From: JANWWM01 sp046719715
GTDB taxonomy: Bacteria > Bacteroidota > Chlorobiia > Chlorobiales > Thermochlorobacteraceae
Assembly: GCA_046719715.1 (NCBI GenBank)
Contig: JBDNCJ010000001.1
Span: 62,001-126,000, forward strand
Reading direction: 5' to 3'
Length of the DNA stretch: 64,000 nucleotides
Shown: positions 15,445 to 24,857 of the stretch, one piece after another
Numbering within the stretch: position 1 is the stretch's first letter
How the letters are laid out: each line of letters opens with the position of its first letter
The notes under the pieces: generated by a model
The model's input: only the letters and a program-made list of their open reading frames with translations
The model's database searches: none
Told to the model about the DNA's origin: nothing
Made by a program: the position numbers and the translations under genes

Positions 15445-17142
15445 CTATCTTCCCGCTTCTATGAGTTCAGCGGCAGATTGCAGAGCCGCTTCGGTGATGT
15501 CAGTTCCTGATAAGAGCCGTGCGACTTCTTTTTTATGCTCCAATTCAGAAAGCACCTCGACCATCGAGACTGTGCGCTGCTTGACCGATTTTTTGCTCAC
15601 GCGGAAGTGTAAATCTGCCATTGCCGCAATTTGCGGAAGGTGTGTAATGGCAATGATTTGATGGTAGCGCGAGAGGTCTTTCATGCTAAAGCCGACGGCT
15701 TGCGCGATTTTGCCACTCACGCCGGTGTCGATTTCATCAAAGACGAGAATCGGCAATCGGTCGGATTTTGCAAGAACAGTTTTCAGCGCGAGCATCACGC
15801 GCGAAATTTCTCCGCCTGACGCCACCTTTGCCAGTGGCTTAACGTCTTCGCCGAGATTTGTTGAAATCAAGAACTCGACTTCGTCGTAGCCGTTGGCGTT
15901 AGCGGCGTAGCGTGTGCCGTTGATGAAGATGTCGCCCTCCTTGTCAGGCGTAGCAGAAAAGCGCACCTCGAGACGTCCTTCGGGAATGCCAAGTTTTTTG
16001 AGCTCTTCGACAATGGCGCGTGCGAGACGATTTGCCGTTTCTTTACGCTTTTGAGAAAGACGTTCGGCGATGTCGGAAAGGCTGTCTTGCTGTCCGCGAA
16101 TTCGCTTTTCCCACTTCGAGATTTCTTCTTCGAAGTTTTCAGCAAGTTCAACTTCTTTGGCGATTTGTTGGCGATAGGCAAGCACATCGGCAAGCGTGCC
16201 GCCGTATTTTTTTTTGAGCATGCTGAGCGCGCTTAATCGCTCGCGCAGTTCTTCCAAGCGTTCAGCATTGAAGTCGATGCGCGCATTGTAGCGTTGAACG
16301 AACTTCGTGATTTCATCGACGAGGGCTTGGGCGGTTTGTGCATCGTTGGCAGAATCGGCAAAGGCTTTGTCGATGCGGGCGAGGTCTTGAAGGATATTGC
16401 GCGCTTCGACGAGGCGGTTGTGGACGCTATCGTCATTGGCGTAAAGAATTTCGTGAAGCGTATTGGTTGCGGAAAAAATCCGTTCAGCGTTTTCAAGAAT
16501 TTTTTGTTCGGTTTGAAGCTCGTCCCACTCATCGGGTTCGGGTGCGACGCCGTCAATTTCTTTGAGTTGAAATTCATAGAAGGCGCGCTTTTCGCGCAAG
16601 TTTTTTTCTTTGTTGCGCAGTTCTTCAAGTTGGGTTTTGGATTGTTTGAGCGTTGCAAAAAGTGCGCGATACTCCTCGACTAATCCGCCAAGTCCGCCTG
16701 CGTCGTCGAGCAAGCGAATATGCGAGTCGACTTTGAGTAAGGATTGATGTTCATGTTGTCCATGCAGGTCAATACACAGTTCGCTGACGCTGTGCAGAAG
16801 TGAAAGCGTGGCAGGCGAATCGTTAATAAAACAGCGTGTGCCTTTGGCGGAAATTTCTCGACGCAAGATGGCTTCGCTGCCGACGTCGATGTCGCTTCCT
16901 TTGAGTGCGGTTGCGACGCGCTTGTTGTTTGCAATATCAATAACGGCTTCAATGACGGCTTTGTCTTCGCCTTTGCGAATGACGTCGGTAGTGGCGCGTT
17001 CTCCAAGCACCATGCCGAGCGCGCCGAGCAAAATGGATTTTCCCGCGCCCGTTTCTCCTGTAATGATGTTTAAGCCGCTGCCAAACTCAATCGTGAGTTC
17101 ATCAATCAGCGCGAAGTTTTTGATGTAAAGCGTTTTGAGCAT
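15445..17142 (-). CDS. recN: DNA repair protein RecN
   Basis: RecN is an SMC-like ATPase acting early in double-strand break repair. From ATG 17142 the product is 565 residues and starts MLKTLYIKNFALIDELTIEF, the family N-terminus. An 18-residue upstream extension to 17196 looks unrelated and reaches almost to the preceding gene. Walker A is ITGETGAGKS (about residues 28-37), a long coiled coil occupies the middle (about 155-370), and the C-terminal ABC signature is LAKVASGGEISRVMLAL, followed by Walker B ILVFDEIDTGVSG. The 60-base gap to czcA suggests possible co-transcription with the efflux genes. Confidence 0.94.
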   Translation of the reverse strand: MLKTLYIKNFALIDELTIEFGSGLNIITGETGAGKSILLGALGMVLGERATTDVIRKGEDKAVIEAVIDIANNKRVATALKGSDIDVGSEAILRREISAKGTRCFINDSPATLSLLHSVSELCIDLHGQHEHQSLLKVDSHIRLLDDAGGLGGLVEEYRALFATLKQSKTQLEELRNKEKNLREKRAFYEFQLKEIDGVAPEPDEWDELQTEQKILENAERIFSATNTLHEILYANDDSVHNRLVEARNILQDLARIDKAFADSANDAQTAQALVDEITKFVQRYNARIDFNAERLEELRERLSALSMLKKKYGGTLADVLAYRQQIAKEVELAENFEEEISKWEKRIRGQQDSLSDIAERLSQKRKETANRLARAIVEELKKLGIPEGRLEVRFSATPDKEGDIFINGTRYAANANGYDEVEFLISTNLGEDVKPLAKVASGGEISRVMLALKTVLAKSDRLPILVFDEIDTGVSGKIAQAVGFSMKDLSRYHQIIAITHLPQIAAMADLHFRVSKKSVKQRTVSMVEVLSELEHKKEVARLLSGTDITEAALQSAAELIEAGR

Positions 17143-17202
17143 GTGGTAAGCAAAAATGGTGCGGCGAAAATAGACATCGTTAAGGCACGTTTGCAAAACG
17201 CA

Positions 17203-20200
17203 TTATTGGGCTGGACGTTTCAAACGCCGTTCTTCAACCCATTCATACATGGTTGGCAAGACGAAGAGCGTGAGCAACGTTGAGGTGATTAAGCCGCCAA
17301 TGACGACGCTTGCTAGCGGTCGCTGAACTTCCGCGCCATCGCTCGTCGAGAGTGCCATGGGCAAAAAGCCTAAACTTGCAACGAGTGCCGTCATCAAGAC
17401 GGGTCGCAAGCGCACTTTGCATGCATTGAGAATTGTTTCTCGCAAGTTTTCTTGTTGGACTTTCAAACGCTCGTTGATGTAACTGACCAGCACCACGCCG
17501 TTCAAAACGGCAACGCCAAAGAGCGCAATAAAACCAATTCCCGCCGTTACCGAAAGTGGCATACCGCGCAAAAGCAAGGCTAAGACACCGCCCACCAACG
17601 CAAACGGTAAATTGGCAAAAACCAGCAACACATGGCGCACCTCGCCAAACGCCGCATACAGCAACATAAAAATGATGAAGAGCGATAGCGGCACCACCAG
17701 CATTAAACGCTCTGTTGCGCGTGCTTGATTTTCAAACTGTCCACCATAAACGATGAAATATCCTGTTTCTAACTTCAAGGCTTGGTTCATGCGCGATTGC
17801 AGTTCTTGAACGTAACTCGATAAATCGCGCCCTTCGATGTTGCACTCCACAACTAATCGGCGTTGGGTGTGTTCGTGACTGACTTGTGCAGGTCCCTCTT
17901 CAAGCGTGAGCGTTGCTAATTGTCGAAGCGGCAGAAACGATGTGGTGTTGGGAATAGCCACCATTACATTGCCAATGTCGTCAAGGTTACGCCGCGCTGA
18001 CGGCTTATAGCGCGCCACGACGGCAATGCGTCGCTGTCCTTCAAAAACTACCGTTGCCACTTTGCCGCCAAGTGCCGTCTCAATCGCCATTTGAAGATCT
18101 TCGACGGGAATGTTGTAGCGCGCAATTTCTTCTCGGTCAATGGCAATGTTCAGATACGGTTGTCCAGAAACTTGCTCGACTAAAACAGATGCAGTGCCTT
18201 CTATCTCGTGAGCGATTTTTTCTACGGTTTCGGCGTATTGTTTGAGTTTGGCGTAATCGTCTCCAAAAATTTTGACTGCCACATCGCCTTTTGAACCTGA
18301 AACGAGTTCATTGACGCGCATCGCGATGGGCTGTGTGAAATTGACATACATGCCTTGTGTGTGCGGGGCGATGGCTTGCCGCATTGCTTCAATCAATTTC
18401 GGCTTTGAAAGTCCGCTTCGCCATTGGCTTTTGTCGTTCAGCATTACGAATACATCGGTTTCTTGTATGCCCATGTAGTCGTTGGCAATATCGGGACGAC
18501 CGGTTTTGCAGACGACCGTTTTTACTTCGGGAAATCGCTTCAAAACTGTAGCCACTTTTTCGGCTTGTTCTACACTTTCAGAGAGCGTAATCGAGGGCAA
18601 GCGTTTGAGTTCAATCAAGATGTTGCCTTCGTCTAACTCGGGCACGAACTCGCCGCCCATAAAAGGCACAGCAGAAAGCGTTGATACAAGCATAATTAGT
18701 GCAATCAGCATGGTGCGTTTTCGGTGGTGCATCGCCGCCGAAAGCCACTGCATATAGCGTGGATAAAGTCTCTTTAGCAAGGGATTTTCTTTTTCTTCGA
18801 CTTTACCGCGTAAGGCAAGCGACGCCGCCATCGGCACGAAGGTTAAAGCCAAAACGAGCGAGCCCAACACCGCAAAGCCCACTGCAAACGCCATCGGCGC
18901 AAAGAGTTTCCCTTCCATGCCTTGAAGCGAGAGAATCGGCACATAGACCATCATGATAATCAGCACGCCGAAGAAAATCGGACGCGCAACCTCTTTGGCA
19001 CTTTCAAGAATGGCTTGCATGCGTTCTTCATTCGGCTTGTGATGAAGATGCCGCACAATGTTTTCCATCATCACCACCGAACCATCGACGACCATGCCAA
19101 AGTCAATCGCACCCAGCGACATCAGATTTGCCGAAAGCCCAAGTCCGTTCATGCCAATGAACGTGCAGAGCATAGACAGCGGAATCACTGCCGCAACAAT
19201 CAGCGCGGCACGCAAATTGCCCAGCAACGTAACCAACACCAGCACCACCAGCAAGCCGCCTTCGGTGAGGTTGGTTACAACCGTGCGAATGGTGCGTTGA
19301 ACAAGTTCCGTTTGGTCATAAAACGACTCAATGCGAATGCCTTGTGGCGAAAGCGTGCGATTGAGCGCGTCGATTTTTTCTTGAATGCGTTCAATGACGG
19401 CGCGCGAGTTTTCGCCCCGCATCATCATGACAATGCCCGTTACAATCTCCCCTTCGCGGTCGCGCGTTACGGCACCTTGCCGAATTTCTTCGCCAATCTT
19501 GACTTCGGCAACATCGCGCACATAAATTGGCACATTGTCGGTTGAACGAATCAGCGTGAGTTCTAAATCACGTAGGCTCTTTGCCTGACCCAAACTGCGA
19601 ATGATATACTGCTCTTGATTCTTCTCAATGTAATTGCCCGACACAATCGAGTTGCCGCGTTCAAGTGCCTGAAATACCTCGCCAATCGTTACTCGAAACG
19701 CTTGCAATTTTAACGGGTCAACGACCACGTGATACTGCTTAACAAATCCGCCAAATGAGTTGACTTCGGTAACACCAGCAACTGTTTTCAGTTGCGGTTT
19801 AATCACATAGTCTTGAATGGTGCGCAAGTCCATTGGCGTGTAGCCATCGCCCTTGACTTGATATTGATAGATTTCACCCAACGCCGACGACATCGGTCCG
19901 AGAATCGGTTCAGATGCAAGAGGCGGCAGTTCGCTACGCACCGATGTGATGCGTTCCAAGACTAATTGCCGCGCAAAAAACTTATCGACATCGTCTTCGA
20001 AAACAACCGTTACCACCGAAAGCCCATATTTTGAAATGGAACGCAGTTCCAGCGTTTTGGGCAATCCGTTCAAGGCAGTTTCAATCGGATAAGTAACCAT
20101 CTTCTCGACTTCAACGGGCGAAAGTCCGCGTGCCTGTGTAATGATTTGCACTTGATTGTTCGTTACATCGGGAAGCGAATCAATCGGAATGTGTTGAAGC

Positions 20201-20289
20201 GAATACAGCCCGACTGCCGCCAGCACAATGATAAGCCCTGCGGTGGCAAGCCGCTCTTTAAGCGAAAATTCAATCAATCGATGAAGCAT
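17203..20289 (-). CDS. Heavy-metal efflux RND transporter, CzcA/CusA family
   Basis: This 1028-residue inner-membrane proton-driven pump of the HME-RND family has twelve transmembrane segments and two large periplasmic loops. Membrane segment 4 carries DFGMVVDGSVVMMEN with Asp396, Asp402 and Glu409, the acidic triad typical of pumps for divalent ions (Zn2+, Co2+, Cd2+) rather than Cu+/Ag+. The N-terminus IPIDSLPDVTNNQVQI is also characteristic. It forms an operon with the adaptor and outer-membrane channel genes upstream (12-base gap). Metal specificity is inferred from one motif. Confidence 0.92.
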   Translation of the reverse strand: MLHRLIEFSLKERLATAGLIIVLAAVGLYSLQHIPIDSLPDVTNNQVQIITQARGLSPVEVEKMVTYPIETALNGLPKTLELRSISKYGLSVVTVVFEDDVDKFFARQLVLERITSVRSELPPLASEPILGPMSSALGEIYQYQVKGDGYTPMDLRTIQDYVIKPQLKTVAGVTEVNSFGGFVKQYHVVVDPLKLQAFRVTIGEVFQALERGNSIVSGNYIEKNQEQYIIRSLGQAKSLRDLELTLIRSTDNVPIYVRDVAEVKIGEEIRQGAVTRDREGEIVTGIVMMMRGENSRAVIERIQEKIDALNRTLSPQGIRIESFYDQTELVQRTIRTVVTNLTEGGLLVVLVLVTLLGNLRAALIVAAVIPLSMLCTFIGMNGLGLSANLMSLGAIDFGMVVDGSVVMMENIVRHLHHKPNEERMQAILESAKEVARPIFFGVLIIMMVYVPILSLQGMEGKLFAPMAFAVGFAVLGSLVLALTFVPMAASLALRGKVEEKENPLLKRLYPRYMQWLSAAMHHRKRTMLIALIMLVSTLSAVPFMGGEFVPELDEGNILIELKRLPSITLSESVEQAEKVATVLKRFPEVKTVVCKTGRPDIANDYMGIQETDVFVMLNDKSQWRSGLSKPKLIEAMRQAIAPHTQGMYVNFTQPIAMRVNELVSGSKGDVAVKIFGDDYAKLKQYAETVEKIAHEIEGTASVLVEQVSGQPYLNIAIDREEIARYNIPVEDLQMAIETALGGKVATVVFEGQRRIAVVARYKPSARRNLDDIGNVMVAIPNTTSFLPLRQLATLTLEEGPAQVSHEHTQRRLVVECNIEGRDLSSYVQELQSRMNQALKLETGYFIVYGGQFENQARATERLMLVVPLSLFIIFMLLYAAFGEVRHVLLVFANLPFALVGGVLALLLRGMPLSVTAGIGFIALFGVAVLNGVVLVSYINERLKVQQENLRETILNACKVRLRPVLMTALVASLGFLPMALSTSDGAEVQRPLASVVIGGLITSTLLTLFVLPTMYEWVEERRLKRPAQ

Positions 20290-20301
20290 GGCTGTTGGCG
20301 T

Positions 20302-21459
20302 TTAGTCTTCGGCAAGTTCGCCCGCTTTCCACTGCGACTTCAAAAAGAAGATGTTTTTCGTGGCGATGATGTCGCCTTCGTTCAGCCCTTCGCTGACGAC
20401 GCTGAATGAACCCGTTTCTTCGGCAAGTTTGATGTATCGCGCTTCGAAGGTCGTATCGTTTTTTTGCACGAAAGCCACATGCTGTTCGCCATCAATTCCA
20501 ATTGCAGTGCTTGGCACAATTCGTTCAAGATGTTCGGATTCAATCGTGATGCACATTTCGGCATGCATAGACGGCTTCAACTTGTGATGCGGGTTGGACA
20601 GCAGAACACGCACGGGCAAGGCGTGGGTGGTTTCATTAACAACCGTTCCGACGCTATGAATTTTACCGACGAATTTTTCTGAATGAAAAGCACCAAAGCG
20701 CACCTCAACGGGTTGCCCAACACGCACTTTTCCGAACTCTGGCTCGAAGACATTGCCAATCAGCATGACTTCATCGAGCCTTACGATGTGAAAAAGTGGT
20801 TTATTGGGTTCGACATATTCACCGAGCGTAGCGAATCGTTTTGCCACAACGCCAGAAAGATTTGAGCGAATTGCAATGCACGTGACAGCACTATCGGGCT
20901 TTGCTTTAATTTTTTCAAGGTCTGCTTTTGTAAAGCCAGCACCCAGACAGCGCGACTGTGCGGCAAGCAATCGTGCTTCAGCAATACGCAAAGCCGCTTG
21001 GGATTCGAGTAAGACTTTTTCAGACAGGATATTTTCCGTCGCGATTTTCTGTTTGCGTTTGTAATCAGACTCAGCAAGCGCAAATGATGCTGTGCTCTCG
21101 AGAAATTCTGCCACCAGATTTGCAATCGCCGCACTTTCTATCACGGCTAATGGCGCACTTTCGCGCACGAAGCTGTTTTCACTCACCAACAGTTTTTGAA
21201 CGCGTCCGGCAATATTTGCACCGACAAATGCTTCTCCGTTTGGACTGGCAAAGACATCGGCGGGAATTTTGAGGTCATAGCGAAAGGATTTTTGCTCAAC
21301 TCGGTAAAGCCCAAGTTCCAACTTTGCGAGCCGTTCTTGCTCGATATGGATTGTATTTGGCGTAAGTGTCTGTTGCGCTTTTTGATTGAGCGTTGGCATT
21401 TGATGGTTCTGACACGCGCCGCAGAACAAGGCGATGAAAAAAAATCGTGTAAGTGTCAT
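20302..21459 (-). CDS. RND efflux periplasmic adaptor subunit (CzcB-like)
   Basis: A 385-residue membrane-fusion protein linking the RND pump to the outer-membrane channel. It begins with a short hydrophobic export signal (TRFFFIALFCGAC) that may be a non-canonical lipobox with Cys16 as the lipid-modified residue. Then come the beta-barrel/lipoyl parts (EAFVGANIAGRVQKLLVSENSFV near 79), a coiled-coil hairpin of about 75 residues, and C-terminal beta domains (HALPVRVLLSNPHHKLKPSMHAEMCI). There is no His-rich metal-binding N-terminal domain, as some CzcB proteins have. It overlaps the TolC-like gene by 4 bases. Confidence 0.88.
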   Translation of the reverse strand: MTLTRFFFIALFCGACQNHQMPTLNQKAQQTLTPNTIHIEQERLAKLELGLYRVEQKSFRYDLKIPADVFASPNGEAFVGANIAGRVQKLLVSENSFVRESAPLAVIESAAIANLVAEFLESTASFALAESDYKRKQKIATENILSEKVLLESQAALRIAEARLLAAQSRCLGAGFTKADLEKIKAKPDSAVTCIAIRSNLSGVVAKRFATLGEYVEPNKPLFHIVRLDEVMLIGNVFEPEFGKVRVGQPVEVRFGAFHSEKFVGKIHSVGTVVNETTHALPVRVLLSNPHHKLKPSMHAEMCITIESEHLERIVPSTAIGIDGEQHVAFVQKNDTTFEARYIKLAEETGSFSVVSEGLNEGDIIATKNIFFLKSQWKAGELAED

Positions 21460-22700
21460 TGGTCGTTCAAGTTTATAATTCCTATGGTGCGGAGCAGTTG
21501 AGCGAAAGCACGTTCGGCGTCGAAGCGTTTTTCGAGCGCGTTTTTTTCAGCCTCAAAGTAAGTGCGTTTGGCTTCGAGATACTCGATGTAGCCGATTGCG
21601 CCGACTTGCAACTGTCGTTCAGCGGCGATAAAGGCACGTCGGGCATAAATGAGTTCTTCTTCTGTGGCGCGCTCGGCTTGAAGCCGTGCCGATTCGTAGC
21701 GTGAAACGGCGTTGCGCCATTCAGTTTCAACTTGCCGTTTAATCAACTCCGATTCATAGCGTTGCGCGTGCAGGAGTGCTGATTTTTCGGCAATCTCGCC
21801 CCGCTCTCCGAGCCAAAACCATAGCGGCACCGATAGTGCAATTTCCCCACCGTAAAAATTTTGATTCGGATTAAATGCAGGTGTAAATCGCTGTTGAAAC
21901 AGCGTCAAGCGCAGTGACGGGAACAGCGCAGAGTATGCCGCCGCTTGCGCCTCTTCTGCCGATTCTTGCTTGGCTTGTATGGCTGTGAGCAACGGACGCG
22001 ATTGGCTCATCGTTTGCGCCAGCTGTTCAATATCGACGCGCACAAACGTTTCTCTAAGCGAATCGACAAGCGTGATGCTTGTATCCGTGAGATTACCCAG
22101 TTTCAGAACGAGCGCGCGTCGCGATTCTGCAACTTGCATGCGCGCTTCGGTCAAAGCGTTTTCAGCTCGCACAAGTTCGGTTCGTGCTCGTAGCATTTGC
22201 AGTTCAGAAACTTCGCCAATCTCATAGAGCCGTTTGGACATTTCGTAAAAGCGTTGCGAAATGGCAAGATTTTCTTGGCTCAATCGCTCAAGGGCAGTCG
22301 CCAATGCAACTTGCATATAGGCGATGCGAACATCGGCGGCGACTTGGCATTTGAGTTCTTCGGTCTCGCTTGCTATGGCAGAGGCAAGACTGGATTGTGC
22401 ACGCGCACGGTAGTAGGTTGTAAGCGGAAAGTCAAACCCCTGTGAGACTTGCCAACGTCGAACCACCTGATTATCCGTCGGCGAGTTGAGCATATCTTCG
22501 GTGTAATAGGAAACCACAGGCTTTTCAGGCGAAAGCGTAATGAGCGTTCGCGCTTCTGCACTGGCTTGAAGTTCAACTTGACGCTTAATCGCCAAATTGT
22601 CTTTGAGGGCGCGTTCAATCGCCGTGCGAAGTGAGAGCGGCTGTGCGATTGCCGCCTCTGAACACAACAGCAGTAGAAGATAAAATCGTATTTTGAGCAT
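21456..22700 (-). CDS. TolC-like outer-membrane channel of the metal efflux system (CzcC-like)
   Basis: This 414-residue outer-membrane efflux protein has a cleavable signal peptide (MLKIRFYLLLLLCSEAAIAQ, cut after about residue 20) and two repeats of the OEP domain: long alternating alpha-helices with Ala/Glu/Arg heptads, such as ARTELVRAENALTEARMQVAES in the first half and YESARLQAERATEEELIYARRAF in the second. It would form the trimeric channel for the RND pump. It is the first gene of the operon TolC-like, adaptor, pump. The upstream gap holds a dispersed palindromic repeat and then a small exported His/Cys-rich protein on the same strand. Confidence 0.87.
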   Translation of the reverse strand: MLKIRFYLLLLLCSEAAIAQPLSLRTAIERALKDNLAIKRQVELQASAEARTLITLSPEKPVVSYYTEDMLNSPTDNQVVRRWQVSQGFDFPLTTYYRARAQSSLASAIASETEELKCQVAADVRIAYMQVALATALERLSQENLAISQRFYEMSKRLYEIGEVSELQMLRARTELVRAENALTEARMQVAESRRALVLKLGNLTDTSITLVDSLRETFVRVDIEQLAQTMSQSRPLLTAIQAKQESAEEAQAAAYSALFPSLRLTLFQQRFTPAFNPNQNFYGGEIALSVPLWFWLGERGEIAEKSALLHAQRYESELIKRQVETEWRNAVSRYESARLQAERATEEELIYARRAFIAAERQLQVGAIGYIEYLEAKRTYFEAEKNALEKRFDAERAFAQLLRTIGIINLNDQ

Positions 22701-22766
22701 CGTTCAACAGTGGAATTAAGCAAGCACCTAAATGCCAAGCGTGGGTAGTGCTATAAAAATGTGTTC

Positions 22767-22856
22767 GTCATTCCGAGCGGTGCGAGGAATCCACTGACAA
22801 ACTCGATGAGACTTACTGATGGATTCTTCACTTCGCTACGCTTCGTTCAGAATAAC
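22767..22856. repeat. Dispersed intergenic palindromic element copy B
   Basis: The left arm GTCATTCCGAGCGGTGCGAG (continuing GAATCC, to 22792) pairs with the right arm GGATTC...CTTCGTTCAGAATAAC (22821-22856), with about 28 bases between and an extra 10-base stretch in the right arm. The same layout is seen in the copy at 9243-9298. It separates the small His/Cys-rich gene from the efflux operon. Confidence 0.55.
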
Positions 22857-22894
22857 ACACACAAAAAAGTTACGTGACAGCGTTGAATCGATGC

Positions 22895-23254
22895 CTAAAT
22901 GCGGAGCGGAATTGGGGAAGGTTGATGCGAACAGTCTGAATCGGGAGAGGTATCGAGGGCAAACTCAATGCAAAAGGGTTCTTGTGGCTCAAACGTGTTG
23001 CTGTCATGCAAGGAGAGCATGGCACACAATTCGTCCGATGCTAAGGCGATGGCTTTTTGGACGTGTTGCGTATCAAATTGAGCTTGGTATTGCGCGCCAC
23101 ACACGGGGCAATTGGTCGCATGACATGCATGCGTGTGCGCATAGTTCAAGACGGAATGGTCAATCCACCGGTCATCAACAATGCAGCAGACCGTCGAAGC
23201 GGCAAAGAGCGTTGCCGTTACGAAGAGAACGATGCATTGTGAAATTGTTTTCAT
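22895..23254 (-). CDS. Small exported His/Cys-rich protein upstream of the metal efflux operon
   Basis: This is a 119-residue protein I cannot assign to a family. The first 20 residues are a hydrophobic export signal (CIVLFVTATLFAAS). Residues 33-58 hold a dense set of potential metal ligands: HSVLNYAHTHACHATNCPVC, i.e. three Cys (44, 49, 52) and four His (33, 40, 42, 45). More Cys and His follow in the acidic second half (about 82, 94 and 108-109). It lies on the same strand as, and about 195 bases upstream of, the HME-RND operon, so a periplasmic metal-binding or sensing role is a reasonable guess. The gap contains a palindromic repeat that may uncouple transcription. Confidence 0.65.
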   Translation of the reverse strand: MKTISQCIVLFVTATLFAASTVCCIVDDRWIDHSVLNYAHTHACHATNCPVCGAQYQAQFDTQHVQKAIALASDELCAMLSLHDSNTFEPQEPFCIEFALDTSPDSDCSHQPSPIPLRI

Positions 23255-23351
23255 GAGTCAAGTAAGTTTAATGCTTCAAGTTACAATTTGCGCCTCTGCC
23301 TCGCAAGCCTTTGGCGCGATTCCGATTTAGACGCAATCAAATTCAATACAC

Positions 23352-24656
23352 ATGCTTGTCTCACGCGCAAACGCAACAGAGTTAGACTTCACGCCAGAGT
23401 TTTTAGACGCTTACAACTTGATGGAACATTCATCAGATTGTCTCTTCATCACAGGCAGTGCGGGCACGGGGAAGTCAACACTACTCAATTACTTTCGCAA
23501 GAATACGAAAAAGAAGATTGTCGTGCTTGCGCCGACGGGCGTTGCCGCGCTCAATGTTGGCGGGCAAACGATTCACTCATTCTTCAAATTTCCGCTTGGC
23601 GTGGTTACTTCAAAAAACATTCACGCCTTTCCGCGCACCGATTTCTATAAGGCGATTGATACGATTGTCATTGATGAGATTTCAATGGTTCGCGCCGACA
23701 TCATCGACGGCATTGACTACTTCATGCGGCTCAACGGACGCGATAAGAAAAAACCCTTCGGCGGCGCGCAGATGATTTTCATGGGCGATCTCTTTCAACT
23801 TCCGCCGGTGGTTTCAAGCGACGACGAGCAAAGCCTTTTCATGTCGCTGTATCAATCGCCGTATTTTTTCAGTGGCAGTGTGTTTGAAAAAGTCCTGTTG
23901 CGCATCATTCGCCTCAACAAAATTTTTCGCCAGCGCGATGTTGGGTTTATCGAGCTCTTGCAAGCCATTCGCACCAATCAAGCGACCGAGTGGCATTTGA
24001 AGCAAATTAACGCACGTGTTCAGCGCGATTTCGCGCCGAATGAAAACGATTTCTACATCACGCTGACCACGCGCAATGACATCGCCGATAAGACCAACGC
24101 GGAACGGTTAAAGTTGCTTAAAGAATCAGCAAAAGTATTCATCGGTGAAATTGAAGGCGACTTCAATAGCAAATTGCTTCCTACCGATGCAAACTTGACG
24201 CTCAAAGTGGGCGCACAAGTCATGTTCGTCAAGAACGACCCCGACGGACGCTGGGTCAACGGCACGATTGGCAAAGTGCATCAGATTCTTCAAAACACCA
24301 TTAAGGTGCTCGTAGAGGAAGAGGGGAAGCGAAAAATTCTTACCGCAGAGCGGGTCAGTTGGGATATGTTGCGATACGAATTTGACGCTCAAAAAAAAGA
24401 GGTTGTTTCGGATACGATTGGGTCATTCACCCAATTTCCGTTGCGGCTTGCGTGGGCGGTTACGATTCACAAAAGTCAAGGCAAAACTTTTGACAAGGTT
24501 GTGATTGATTTGGGGAACGGTGCATTTGCACACGGGCAACTCTATGTTGCGCTCTCGCGTTGTCGCTCGCTTGGAGGCATTGTGCTTAAATCGCCGGTTC
24601 GCCCGCGCGATGTGATTGTCGACAAGCGCATCGTCGAGTTTATGAATCAGTTGTAG
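23352..24656 (+). CDS. Pif1-like / RecD-type superfamily 1 DNA helicase
   Basis: This 434-residue ATP-dependent DNA helicase has the Pif1/RecD (SF1B) motif set: motif I TGSAGTGKSTLL (about residues 34-45), Ia PTGVAALNVGGQTIHSFF, motif II VIDEISMVRAD, motif III GDLFQLPPV and, at the end, AVTIHKSQGKTFDKVVIDLG with LYVALSRC. It would unwind 5'-3' at replication or recombination intermediates or G-quadruplexes. It is compact, with no extra N- or C-terminal domain. Divergent from the small His/Cys-rich gene with a 97-base gap between them. Confidence 0.9.
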   Translation: MLVSRANATELDFTPEFLDAYNLMEHSSDCLFITGSAGTGKSTLLNYFRKNTKKKIVVLAPTGVAALNVGGQTIHSFFKFPLGVVTSKNIHAFPRTDFYKAIDTIVIDEISMVRADIIDGIDYFMRLNGRDKKKPFGGAQMIFMGDLFQLPPVVSSDDEQSLFMSLYQSPYFFSGSVFEKVLLRIIRLNKIFRQRDVGFIELLQAIRTNQATEWHLKQINARVQRDFAPNENDFYITLTTRNDIADKTNAERLKLLKESAKVFIGEIEGDFNSKLLPTDANLTLKVGAQVMFVKNDPDGRWVNGTIGKVHQILQNTIKVLVEEEGKRKILTAERVSWDMLRYEFDAQKKEVVSDTIGSFTQFPLRLAWAVTIHKSQGKTFDKVVIDLGNGAFAHGQLYVALSRCRSLGGIVLKSPVRPRDVIVDKRIVEFMNQL

Positions 24657-24857
24657 CCGACTTTTTCCCTTTTTTATTTTTTGGAACGCCTCGCCGCCAA
24701 TCTCGGTTTTGAACGTTGTTTAATTTCTCGGCAAACCTCTCTTTTGAACGCGACCGAACCTTTTGCCGACGGGCATCGTAACGCCCACGTTCAAATCGCT
24801 GTTCCTAATCATTGTTCAATTTATTCGAAATACCTTAACTCATCTGTTCTGACTTAT

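Noticed and set aside
18922..19545. 207-codon plus-strand frame inside the RND pump gene
   Set aside because: Opposite a continuous conserved pump sequence; rich in His, Asn and Arg, as expected of an antisense frame.
24681..24857. 59-codon upstream extension of the TonB-dependent receptor
   Set aside because: It would bury the signal peptide that begins right after ATG 24858.
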